Part shown: positions 32,823 to 43,928 of the stretch, one piece after another | Position numbering within the stretch: position 1 is the stretch's first letter | How the letters are laid out: each line of letters starts with the position of its first letter | Assembly: GCF_963966145.1 (NCBI RefSeq) | Contig: NC_091054.1 | Coordinates: forward strand, 2,170,001-2,234,000 | Reading direction: 5' to 3' | DNA length: 64,000 bases | From: Tenebrio molitor | Taxonomy: Eukaryota > Arthropoda > Insecta > Coleoptera > Tenebrionidae | Made by a program: the position numbers and the translations under genes | Notes under the pieces: model-generated | The model's database searches: none | Seen by the model: the letters and a program-made list of their open reading frames with translations, nothing else | Told to the model about the DNA's origin: nothing

Positions 32823-35800
32823 ATGGAGAATCCAGAGACTGAGGAACCGGGTTGGGTAAGTTAACTCATTTAGCAATTTCGAGAAGGTACGATGGAAAGG
32901 AAAACAAAGGCTTCGATACATAAAACATAAAAAATAAAATAAAAAATGATTTATGCTTATTAAGAATGCCCAAGAACATTATAAAAGTAAAAAAAAAAAT
33001 CATGTACATGTCTAAATAAGATATAGTATATTATTCAATGAGCGGATGATGGTTATTACTCGCTCGGATGAATCCTCACGAGCAACAGCCATTATCCGCG
33101 AGTAGAATACTGTACTTTTTCTACGACTATGAAGAGAAATTGATAAATAAGTTTCATTATTAGATCTTGTTATCTAATAATGAACACTTTAATAATTACA
33201 ATATTACACAATAGCAGTAGAAAAAATTATTTTTACTTCTTATCTTGTTTTTCTTGAAAAACATTCTCTATATTTCCTTTCTACTCTGAAAATGTCTACA
33301 CGAACATGAAAGCTTGCCATCAATTTAGTAATTCGGAGATTGTAAAAAAACGAAACCCAATTATTAAAATATATTTACCCACGATTAAATAATTTCCCTA
33401 ATTCCGTACTAACTGTTTAACTAATTTGTCTATTGTGGTACAACAAAATAAGACACACCCACAATGCTTACATTACACGATTAAAAGAGAGATAACAAAT
33501 ATGGTAATTTGCCGCCGCTACTCCATTTAATTTTCTGGTGAAAACAGATTATTTTTCAGAACACGTTGCATGTAATTGTATAGAAAAAAATGTACTGCAT
33601 ACATTTCCACATTTTTGACATGTTTTGAATGCAAAACTGTACAATAGTTACCTCATAAAATGCAAATACTACATCAAAACAGATCGACATTTTTGCACAC
33701 AAAGAATTACATCACTTAAAACTGGAAACACTGAAATAAGTAACTGTAGTGGAGCAATTTGAAGAACCTGTGGAAAGTCCTTAACTTTTAAAATCAATAA
33801 GAGCACATTTGCAGGTTGTGGATTTTCTCATGGGCTATGAGCCATATCTGCGCAAACGACGAATATGGGTCTCAAGTAGGCGCTATAAACCGACCGGAAA
33901 ACATTGTCATTCGTTACGTTAGTGTCATCTCTCTCTCTCTCTCCGCCTTCGCGCAGATATTTCCAAGGTCACAGCCCATGAGAGAATCCAATCCCTCTTA
34001 ACAGTGACTCTATTACTCAAAGAAGTAGTTTTTTTGACCCTGATGTGTACTTCATATTTTTCCATTGTTGAAACATTCCGCAGATGCCTAGCTCGACCGA
34101 GGACGAATCAGGATGGAACTGCAGCGTCCACCCTAGCGTGTTTTTCTTGTTGGGAACGTTGGTGTTGACGATGTTCGCGACGGGGATGCTGTGCGCGGCG
34201 ATAATGACGGACCATTGGGAAGAAGTAACGTGGGATCGTACAGCTTTGGAGCAACTGGCAAACAGCTCTGTCAAACTCCGATTTCTCTTAGACGGGATCG
34301 TCGCCAGAGTTTCCACCAACGATGAACGAGATAAAATAATCGCTTTCTTCGTCCCCATGCATGGAGGCATCTGGACCTTGTGTGTGAGCCTCACCGGTAA
34401 GACCCAACAATTTTCTCAAATTAATCAATAGTAGTCGCGGATCCGCCCTGGGTACATCTTTTTGCATTATGTGTACGCATTCCCTCGACGTCAGTGACAA
34501 TTATTGAATTTTCATTTTGGCCGACGTGTTTTGACATGACATCATAATGAAAAAATTCCTCCGGGAATTATTTGAAAAATGGATGCTTAAGACTTCATAA
34601 TTAGAGAACGTGGAAGATGGTAATAGAAATTTTGTAAGTGGCGAAACTCAGTTGAGAGGAAACATAATTTTACTGATAAGGAGTAATTGAAGGAAACTTG
34701 GAAGGTGATAAGTTGGGAATAAGATTAATTAACCAGGTCAAACCCTTTAACCGGCCAAATAGGATGACCGGTTAATTTTTTTGTCACTTTGGCTCTTTAA
34801 CCGGTTTAATTAGCAGCTAATTAACCAAGTAACCACTTTAATTGGTTAAAGCAAGAAACCCATACAGCCCTAGTAATGACAAATTACCAACCTGCATTTC
34901 AATATGTTATCAATTCCAAGTTCCATTAAAATCAATGGTTTCGCAGTTACGAGACGCCCATTTTGTCCTGGGCGACATTTTGGCGACGTTTGAAAATTTT
35001 ACGTCATAACTTCCGTAAACGAAATCGACTTTCAATTAAACGTTGGAATCGATAATCCAGTAATTTAATAAAAACGAATAGTACCGTTATCTGTACCATA
35101 TTTGAAAGCCACAGCAATAAATTCAAATTTATAATGATTACTGTTTTAATTTCTTTTGTAATGACCCGTTTAATAACTTTGTGATTACGCAAGTTAAATC
35201 GCGTTGTCCCTGTGGCGTATTTAAAACAGAAGAAAATTCAAATAATTTGGGTGATTACAGAATCGTCGAACCACATAAAAGAGAAGCAGAAAAACATCGT
35301 CGAATTGTGGCACGTGCAAATCCTCGTTGAATTCCAGTGCTACAAAGTAAGATGGATCTGGGAATCAATTACTCATAAAAGGCTTTAATAAAAGGAGTGC
35401 TTTAGCTCCCCTTCGCTTTATCACGAGATCTTACAGAAAAATGATAAATGACCTTGGAAAAGCATATAATAAATATCGTGCAAAATCCGTCTACTGAAGA
35501 GAGAAAATCCCCGAAAGCGCCGAACACAGTTCGCAACTTTTATCACCCTTTTAGCCAAAACAGTACACAAATCTGGTAACACAAAAACAGAAAAATCGAT
35601 GGAAGGAGCTTGTCGCATCACTTCTTGGATTTAAGCCGGTTTCAAAGTAAATCACTTAATTCCATCACCAGTAATTAGAAAGTTCGCAGAATTTACACCA
35701 CAAGTTGCCTTAATCGGATTACTATCTTTCCCTATCCTACGCGTTTCCACCAAGTTATCCGCAGTGTAGGTCATCATACAACTAAGTCTCCAATTTATTA

Positions 35801-38409
35801 TCCGATATATCTTGAGCCTGTTGGCTTACACATCCTTTCGTGTACACTTTTAGGAAAAAACTTGCTAATAAATCCCAAACTGTAAATAATTACGCTTCCA
35901 AACGCGACCAGACTGTAATTCAAGATCCGGAACATGAAAACCTCGACGTTATTGCGATTTTTATTGTAGATTGTTAAAATTTACTACCTTTCTGCAATTG
36001 ATGGAATAATTCAGGCTAGTCTGGATTAAATCGTTGCTGTTGAAGTCGCCCTTTCAGGAACGAGGGCGCGTTTTATGGACGCCGTCAGAAATTCACTTTA
36101 TTAAATAGTCATACAACAACCGCTGTCGGAGCTTTGAAAACCTCATTACGCTGAATTAAAGTTGTTTAGACAAGGAAAAAACATCAAGCGAGATCTCTGC
36201 TGTTGAATCTGGCTCCGGCAGATCGGGTGAAACCTGGAATATGCAAATGAGGGCCAGAGGGTCTCTTTTTATTTGCCTTTCGATGTAACCAATGCGATCC
36301 CTGTCAATCAAAGTGCATAACAAGTCGATATTGACGAAAAATCGAAAAAAATTCTACTGGATACTGAAAATCAATAAAAATAAATAAATAAAATAAAATT
36401 TGTCCAGTCGAATGGAAGTTATTTGAAAAAAAAAACACGTTTAATGCACTAAAAAAGCAACACATAAACAACACAAAAAATAATACGGAAAAATATTATG
36501 AAGCATATTATTTATTTTATCTACAAGGTGAGTCACGAGTAATAATGACCCCGACGTAATTAAAAATGCAACCCACAATACATTTGGAACGTAAAGCTGG
36601 ACATTTTCCGCGTCCATATCCAGCTTTACGTTCCAAATGTATTGTGGGTTGCATTTTCAATTCCGTCGTGCTCATTATTACTCGTGAATCACCTTGTATG
36701 ATGGAAACTAGAAAAAAAGTGTATTTTAAAAGTACATATGTAAATTAACTTGTATTTCGGGAGAATTATCGTTGACTGAAAATTCCGCCCTCTCAAGTAT
36801 TTGCGGTTTTCTAGGACGAAGGCACATCCTTTATGACATGGGGATGTAAATTTCGTCCTATTTTCTTTGCTTGCTGTACAGAAAGCCGACCAAATGATAT
36901 AAATTATTAGATATTGAACGAGACCTCGATAAATCAATCCAGTCAAGCTCCATTAATGTTTGATATTTGCTAAATGAAGTGTTTCGATTGATCCAAGTAA
37001 TATTCCCTTCGTCAATATTTGATTTTGCTAAAATGAACTGTCAAGTTAATTGTTCGAAGTCGAATTGTTTTTACTGTATCTTCACCATTGAAGTTATTGA
37101 ACTCCACTAATTTAAAGAAATGTCTCTTATTAAATGATTAGAAAATATGTACAATAGCGGAATCTTGGACGATTTGTCATTCGCATAAAAATGTAAAACT
37201 AGCTTTAGGTGCAACTAACCTCACTTTCGATTTTTGTAATGATCCAAAAAACAAATTTCAACTAAAACTTTCAAGTGTCAAATAGTTTCAAACGTCAATC
37301 ATAATGACAATAATGACATTGACATTTTTTGAAGTGACATAAATTTGACGTCTACAATTCCGTGTCCGCAACTGTACATCATTTTTCAAGTTGTCTCAAA
37401 GATTAACAGAATTTACATGGCCTCCCATTATGCGAAAACAACGTGAACGGTGATTAAAGTCCATTCAAAAATTAAAAAAAAAACACCTGTTGCTTTAGAT
37501 TGGTAAAATTTAAAAAACCCTAGGTAGATATTTTTTCATACAATGTTAGTGACATTTATTTGATTCAAAATAAAATTCAATTGCTTTGAATTTCGTTCAT
37601 ATTGTTTTATTAGCAGCACGTTTCATTTATTTATTGATTCTTATTATTTTTACTTAAACATGCTCAGAAAAACAAGACACTTAATAATAATTTAACCTCA
37701 AAATTACAAGTCTCACCAAATTTTACACTAGACAGGGTTGCCGATAGTAATTATCGAGGAAAATGCGCCGTTGGTGGTTTTTTGATGCATGATTTTAGTG
37801 ATTTTACGAATGATTCTTTGCACGTTTTCAGAGGAAGAAATATCGCTCCTAGGCCGTGTGGGATTTCCGTCGGTTCAACCTTGCGTAAACTATCTATCCG
37901 GAGGTATCGACGGGGTTAAAGGATACGAACCCCGGGGCGACTGGCAACACAGTGAGTAAACAAAACGTGTTGTAACCTTTAATCAACGACTACTTTCAGG
38001 AATGCAAAACTTGTCGATATCCTGTGCTCTGGTATGTTTAATAATACTAGGAAGCGCAGCTCTGGTGGGCGCCTTCGGCGTTTTCCAACACCAGATCAGC
38101 GCCGTTCTCGTCACCGGTGTCATGTATTTATTGGCGGGATCGTTTGCCCTCTTCACACTGACCATAATCCACTTCAAGAGATTACACAGCAAACCGACCG
38201 GGATGGATTCTGATGGAAGCGCTGACGGGGTGGTTAGCCCGATGGGAGGCAGAGGGGTCCATGATTTGCTGCCCGCACGCATTTTTACGACGTCGTGGTC
38301 GTTAGACCTCGGATGGGGAGGTGTCATGTTGTGCGTAATGACGTCCGTTTTGTGGATTTTATTATCGAAAATAATGAGGTTTAACCCCATATCCAGCATG
38401 ATTAACTGA
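32823..38409 (+). CDS. Claudin/clarin-like four-TM protein
   Basis: Model: join(32823..32855, 34084..34396, 37832..37951, 38000..38409), 291 aa. Exon 1 gives MENPETEEPGW, joining in phase 0 to MPSSTEDESGWNCSVHPSVF. If exon 1 is UTR only, translation starts at the ATG at 34084. TM1 is at about residues 30-52; a long extracellular loop carries GGIWTLC (claudin-type W-GLW-C pattern) and a second Cys in SVQPCVNYL; TM2 (SCALVCLIILGSAALVGAFG), TM3 (VLVTGVMYLLAGSFALFTLT) and TM4 (GVMLCVMTSVLWILL) follow, and the tail is short. Such proteins act in septate junctions or sensory-cell membranes. Which subfamily (clarin, PMP22/claudin) is not settled. Intron 2 (3435 bp) hosts a foldback MITE and another repeat. 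Confidence 0.8.
33030..33150. repeat. ATTCAATGAGCG repeat family, copy in tetraspan intron 1
   Basis: TATTATTCAATGAGCGGATG ... GCCATTATCCGCGAGTAGAA ... TTTTTCTACGACTATGAAGA. Similar to 13008-13160 and 28193-28460. Confidence 0.6.
33822..33995. mobile_element. Short inverted-repeat element in intron 1
   Basis: GGATTTTCTCATGGGCTATG ... CATATCTGCGC on the left; GCGCAGATATTTC ... CACAGCCCATGAGAGAATCC on the right. A CT microsatellite lies near the middle (about 33931-33943). Confidence 0.65.
35261..35388 (+). other. Possible alternative terminal exon of the tetraspan gene
   Basis: After an acceptor GTGATTACAG the sequence reads in the phase left by the exon ending at 34396: 41 further codons including SSNHIKEKQKNIVELWHVQI, stop TAA at 35386-35388, with AATAAA at 35387-35392 overlapping the stop. 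This would yield a truncated isoform with only TM1. An internal donor AAA|GTAAGA would not join exon 37832 in frame. Speculative. Confidence 0.3.
36522..36698. mobile_element. Near-perfect foldback MITE, 177 bp
   Basis: TACAAGGTGAGTCACGAGTA ... and TACTCGTGAATCACCTTGTA are reverse complements, and the arms pair almost without mismatch for about 80 bp up to a 12-base centre. TA at both ends fits a Tc1/mariner-type duplication. The near-identity of the arms suggests a recent insertion. It lies in intron 2 of the tetraspan gene. Confidence 0.9.
37189..37385. repeat. Dispersed repeat shared with 50548-50752
   Basis: Blocks AAAAATGTAAAACT, GACATAAATTTGACGTCTA and ATTCCGTGTCCGCAACTGTA occur at both places in the same order. 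Non-coding. Confidence 0.65.
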
Positions 38410-38423
38410 GCAATAACATCTAA

Positions 38424-38521
38424 TTATAATCAGCAGCTTTAACGAACAACTCGCTCCTTTCTCTCTTTTTCATTGTACAATTTTATAATTGACAAAAGCG
38501 AAATAAAGCTGCTGATTATAA
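38424..38521 (+). terminator. Poly(A) signal of the tetraspan gene inside an 18-bp inverted repeat
   Basis: Arms TTATAATCAGCAGCTTTA (38424-38441) and TAAAGCTGCTGATTATAA (38504-38521) are perfect reverse complements. AATAAA (38502-38507) overlaps the second arm. The RNA could fold over its own processing signal. Confidence 0.6.
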
Positions 38522-39354
38522 ACAGACCGAATTCGTACATTGCATCAAAACGGGATTGACGTCCGATCCGAGTACAAAACATGATAGCATTTTGACTTCA
38601 AATGTTACGACATCTCGAAAACCGTCTCCATCGCAAAAATGCTTGCATTTGAAACCTAATCATAACAAAGAGGTTTTTGTAATTCATGTCCACGTACAAT
38701 CGCTAACTTCTGCATTGAGCATTGTAGACTTGATACCTAAACTACCGCGATGCTAAGAAGCCGTCCAAGCAATATAATTTTCTAAAAATATGGGCAACGA
38801 TGGACTCGCTTCTTCAGCCACAACCATCAATCAAAGACCTACAAGTTGTTGTTAGCAAGCTATTGTTGTTGAATACTTTTTAATTATTACAATCAATTCT
38901 AACTACTCGTAACAATTTTGTACACTTTTGGCATACAAAAAGGGAGCAATAAATTACAAATTGAGGTTAGGTCACTAACCGAACGCGCAATATTTGCCTT
39001 GGGAAATGCCTGCATATATTTATATTTTATATCTATATTTTTACTATTATAGTTGCTTGCCTTTGCCCGCTTTATATCATTAAAGCCTGGTTGTATATAT
39101 TTTGCAAAATAAATATTTCCAATGTTACCTTAACCTCACTTTTATTTGTCCATAACCCGCCTTACTCGAACTTACCTTCGAAAGTATTCCTTCAATAATT
39201 GCACCACTTACACTAAATAACAACAAGAATATCACGCAATTGTAGAATTTTATTGAACTTTGGGCCTTTTATTCCACTTTAAATTAACGACCAACACAAA
39301 CTCGCGGGTAACTGTTAAAATTTTAAGGCTAAAAGTGAGCCAGTGCTGCCAACC
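38522..39354. other. Intergenic, no gene seen
   Basis: AT-rich spacer between the tetraspan gene and the small gene at 39355; the promoter of the latter should lie at its right end. The ORF at 38556-38756 is unsupported. Confidence 0.45.
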
Positions 39355-39760
39355 ATGGATAGGCAAGTTCTCCCAAAAAATATTCTTGGGTTCGTCACAA
39401 ATATTGTGGAAACGGCATTTAAAACTGTAATCGTCGGTGTTAAACGTAAGTAATGTTGTAAATAATCGTCCGTTAACATTATTTGCGAATTAATACCGAA
39501 AAATCTAAGCAAACAATTGGCGTTCGTATTGGCGCCAATTTTGAAAATTTGTAGGTTATGAGAACTTGATTTAAAGTAATTTTTAAATTTTATTTGTCGT
39601 ACATAATAAAGCAAATACACGGGAAGCTCTGGGCTACAAGCAGTACAAAAAAGTATTTACACTTTTAACCGAGCTGTTTGATGATGAAAATGACAAAAAG
39701 AATGAAATCAGATTGTCCCGAGTGTTGAATTATCAAAGTGTAAATTCTTTCTGTAACTAA
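39355..39760 (+). CDS. Small two-exon protein gene, unknown function
   Basis: Model: join(39355..39445, 39612..39760), 79 aa. Exon 1 starts MDRQVLPKNILGFVTNIVET after a good AACCATGG context and ends at a strong donor C|GTAAGT in phase 1. Exon 2, after ATAATAAAG, continues NTREALGYKQYKKVFTLLTE and ends VNYQ-like residues before TAA (LSRVLNYQSVNSFCN). The joined protein is soluble-looking with an amphipathic N-terminal half and a charged DDENDKKNE loop. A 101-aa antisense ORF overlaps exon 1 but has no splice or start support. The acceptor is weak. Family not recognised. Confidence 0.5.
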
Positions 39761-41023
39761 TACTAGTGATAAACTTATTTCTTTTGGTATAGACATGTAC
39801 TTTGACTTAGCTTAAGATTATATGGCATACATGTTTGTACTATTTTTGTTTATTGTTGTGTTACATACTAAAATATTCCCATTACTGCATGCTGCACTGT
39901 TGGAAATCGTCGGGTATAAAAAGAATTCACAACACAACTATATTCTGAGAAAACTCTCACTTCGTGAATAATCTAGTCTAGATACATAAAAACATGGGTT
40001 ATGTTAATTATTTCGAAACACATACCAAAAAAGGTACAATTTCAGTTTTTGTGCTGATGAGTAATAATTATGCAATACTGAGGTTATCATTGTGTTGTTT
40101 TATTGCTTTCTGAAAGCACAATTAATTGTTTAAAACAATCTTGGAGCGTCATTAAAATCATTCTTTTAAAAATAGATATTAAATCCATACAAATATTCTC
40201 CATATACATACATGCTTAGTATTATATAAACATTCTTCATAAATTTTCTGCCTTACAAAATATTTTTTTTGTTTGTTATACTCGTTCCTTAATTAATAGT
40301 ACCGAAATATATAAATTTAATAAACATAATATCAATATGTTCGCAAATCACAATAAATCCTATGCCCTAAAGTAGTGCAAATTTTGGAAAGCCTCATCTC
40401 CTGAAAATCTAGAATTTACAAATGGCAGACTTTCAATTGCTTATCATTATATTGGCAAATAATACTCGTTATTTTTCATCTTCTAAATCTAAATTTCGAA
40501 CGAATTTGTAACCGTTTCAAAATATAAAAAGATCCCGCAGCAAAAACCGTCAATTTTTTACCCTAAATATGTGAAAAAGTACAGTCACGTAATGTTGGAA
40601 TTTTGCTGCTCAAATAAACATCGAACAATAAAAAACAGAAACGTAAGTAAAAAAGGAAACAACAAATAACAACTATTTTTGTACTATTCCCTTAAAGCAA
40701 ATTTTGTACCATAAAATAATGATCCGTATATACAGAGTCGCAAATTTTATCACAATAAATAAGCACATAGTGAGGTAGTATCTTGACAAAAACTGATTAA
40801 ATATTTGGAATGACTAGGAATAATAACGATCGCTCTGTATATATTAAAGTTTAACCCACCCAACAACGCCACGCGAATTTGGATTCGACCGAACAAGATT
40901 CACCAATACCTAACCTCCAATTTGATTTTATTGTTAATTTTCACAGCCAATAAAACAATCGAAATCGTTGGGCAGGTTAAACTTTACGCCAAAAAACCAA
41001 ACCGAAGGACTAAAACGAGACAA
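39761..41023. other. Intergenic; convergent 3' flanks
   Basis: AT-rich. The right-hand part (about 40250-41020) is the likely 3' UTR of the minus-strand zinc-finger gene. No other gene or clear repeat was seen. Confidence 0.45.
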
Positions 41024-42519
41024 TTACGATAGTATACCTTGATTGACAGTATTACTAGAGGGTGTAGGTGCCGCCACCTGTATTTGCAAGGTTTGGGCAT
41101 TGCCTTGCTGCGACAGCTCAGCTTTGACCCTTCTGGCAATATGCGACCTGGTGTGCTTCCTCAGATGGTCCTTCCGATAGAACCCTTTGCCGCATTCGGT
41201 GCAAATATGTCTTTTCTCCCCTGAATGTATAACGAAATGCAAAGTCAACTGTTCTTTGCGTTTGAAGGCTTTGAGGCACACCGTACACACGTACGGCCGT
41301 TCGGGATTATGCGACTGCTTGTGCCTGGTCAGATGGTCCTTCCGCTTCAACCCTGCCCCGCATATATCACAGACAAATCTGCGCTCGAGCGTGTGCCCCA
41401 CCAGGTGCTGCTCCAGAAGCTCCTTCTCCGGGTACGCCATGTGGCACTCGGGGCAGCAGTAGAGCGTGGAGCCGTCCAGAGCAGTGGTCAGACGGATCTC
41501 GCCGGGCTTGGGCCGCGGCTTCTTCTCTTTCTCCGGTTTTTTCTTCTTCTTCTTCTTCGGCGGGGTGCTCTGGATCTGGGCAGTGTTGATCGTGGGGAGG
41601 TTGCTCATCGAGTTCGTCCCGAGGCTGTTCGAGTTCGCGTTCAACGGATTCGACCCCAAACCGTTCACGTTCAGGGGGTTGGTGTGGAGCAGGTTCAAGT
41701 TGGGCTCGGTGGGCTGCACCAACTGTTGGGCACTTTCTTTCTTGATGGACTCGGCGGAATACTTGAGGAAGTGGTGGAGGCTCAGCGGCAACGTCGACGC
41801 CGGGAGGTGAGACAAGTAGTCCGCTACGGTCGAGCCAGGTGTCGCTAGCGACTGCCAAGTCGAAGGCATCGAAGTCGCCGTGTGGTTCTGCTGCGGATTC
41901 GACTGGACTTGCTGTTGTTGATGTTGCTGCTGGTTCTGCTGGTTGCGTCTCTCGTTCTCTTGAGATTCTTGTTTTGTCTGGAAAACCTCGACTTACTCGA
42001 GCAGTGCAACAATCTCGACTCACCTTGTCGTTCGTTTGTTTGTCTTGTTGTTGATTTTGATTTTGCTGTAACATAGCGGCACATAGTTCCTGAGCCAGCT
42101 CTTGGTGCTCGTAACCCTGTCGTTTTTCTTGGCGAACGCTGCTTTGGTGGCCATAAATTGATTGGTTCATGTAGTTCGTTTGGTACTTGGTGGTGTTGAT
42201 CATCTGTTGTTGAGTGGGAGGATGGTGTTGGGTGAAAGATGGTACCCCATTGGCCGTGTATCTATTGCTGTTGTTCTCCTGAGTTGGGCACAGTGAGGTT
42301 GAGTTGTTCTCCTGAGAAAACTTCGCCGCGAATTGATGAATCGAAGGAATCGCTGTAGGAAAGTGACCTCCGAACGGTGTGAAATTCATCATGAACCTTG
42401 GTTTTATATTGTCTGGAAAGGATCAAACTGGACCTCAACCACAAACCAAGAAATCACACTCTGTGCTCAGATTATGCTAATCTTTAAATAGATACTAAGA
42501 ACAAATCGTTACCCGCCAT
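41024..42519 (-). CDS. C2H2 zinc-finger protein (paralogue B)
   Basis: Model: complement(join(41024..41977, 42024..42412, 42513..42519)), introns of 46 and 100 bp, 449 aa. The 7-nt first exon (ATGGCGG) plus the next exon gives MADNIKPRFMMNFTPFGGHF; the single-exon start at 42392 is the fallback. A Gln/Asn-rich N-terminal half is followed by STLPLSLHHFLKYSAESIKK, a poly-Lys/Pro basic stretch, and four C2H2 fingers at about residues 305-415 (CPECHMAYPEKELLEQHLVG; then FVCDICGAGLKRKDHLTRHK and two more). The linkers (TLERR, NPERP, SGEKR) are Krüppel-like. IKKE is a SUMO-type psi-K-x-E site. A sequence-specific nuclear DNA-binding factor is expected. A donor-like CAAG|GTATAC near the end could allow another 3' exon, as in paralogue A. 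Homology to fly combgap or similar factors is possible but untested. Confidence 0.85.
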
Positions 42520-43928
42520 GCCAATCGCATTTATTAAACTAAAACTGAAAGAATTTTAACGAATTTATAACCTCCAACACTCAAATTTCGCTTTAATGCA
42601 ACGAAACTCACCATAATTCCAGTCAGAAATTGAAAGTAAATGGGAAATATTAGTAACGCGATCAAACATTTACAAAATCTCTGATGTTCGCCATTCTGAT
42701 CGTCATTAAAGGGTTGGGGAGCAAGGGTTGAAGTTTGAATGTTGGCGGGAAACTTACCCCAACCGAGTTTCACTCTCGGCTGTGACTTTTTCAGCAGAAA
42801 GACACCGATTAAAAAAGAAACATGTTTATTTCTGTGTAATGTAATGAATGTCAGTAGTATAAAAAAATACATTAAAATTTTAACGTTCATTCCAAAGTTT
42901 TAACATACTTGTTCTGTTAAACTAAATTACGTATGACCTATGGATCACAATTAAGAGTTCAAATTGATTTACTCAAAATTTTAAAAGCAGTCTTCACTGA
43001 CCAATGCCAGTAGTAAACTCTCTATAAAAACTTCCACAAATCAAACTCAACATGTACTTGGACTGATTAATTCTCTAAAAAATATAATAGTTAAACGGTG
43101 GCCTTGGAGCCATCTTGTGTCGATTCTAAAGATGTCTGGTCGTGGTCGCTGCGATTTATAAAAAATACAAACGTATTTATAAATCGAATCGAAACGAGAG
43201 TTTATTACTAAAATTAAAAATTATTTGTAAAAAGTAAAATATAACCTTGACATATTTGTAACCAACTTTCCCAAGAACATAAATATTTCACGTAAATTAC
43301 AATGCGAAGTTAAAGCGAACTATAGATACATTGCTCAAGTTTACAAATTAAATAAACCCAAAACCAACTAAACTATCAAAAACCTAAACTGTTTTGTACA
43401 AAATTAACATACAACTTCCACAACGAGAGAGTCAAGAGTGTCTTTTTTCAGAGTAGAAAATTATAAAGTTTTTACCCTTTGGTTAATTTATTGTATGGTT
43501 GGATTGTACTTTTCATATTGCAACAGAATTTTCGACGGAAAAAGACCGGCCTCGAATTGTTAGTCTGATACTAGTTGGGCAATAATACTGCAATAAATAA
43601 ATAAAAATATAGCACAGTGTACAAAAATAAAATAAATTACAAACGATTCCTTAATCAGACCAACTAACATAATTTTTAAAATGAATCATAGTGCGGCCCC
43701 GTAACACGGCTGGCAACAAAATAATAAAACGTAAATCTTGTTTGTTCAGATCGTGATTCGCCGCTGACGTCGCGTTATGGGGCCTCCAACAAACTACACA
43801 ATCATCATTAAATATTATAGAGAATAAATATGTATATGTAATATGTCCATATAATATATACATTATTATAAAAAATGTTTAACAATGTTCATTAAGATCA
43901 CTTATATCATCTAGTTATTAGAGTTTAT
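42520..43928. other. Spacer between the two zinc-finger genes
   Basis: AT-rich, 1.4 kb. Must contain the promoter of paralogue B (right of 42520) and the 3' end of paralogue A. AATAAA on the minus strand occurs immediately after the paralogue A stop (43923-43928). No gene seen. Confidence 0.45.

Noticed and set aside
41225..42054. Long + strand ORFs antisense to zinc-finger paralogue B
   Set aside because: The minus strand encodes four canonical C2H2 fingers; the sense ORFs are mirror frames.
43132..43160. ATGTCTGGTCGTGG resembling a histone H4 start
   Set aside because: The frame stops after eight codons and no H4 sequence follows; coincidence.
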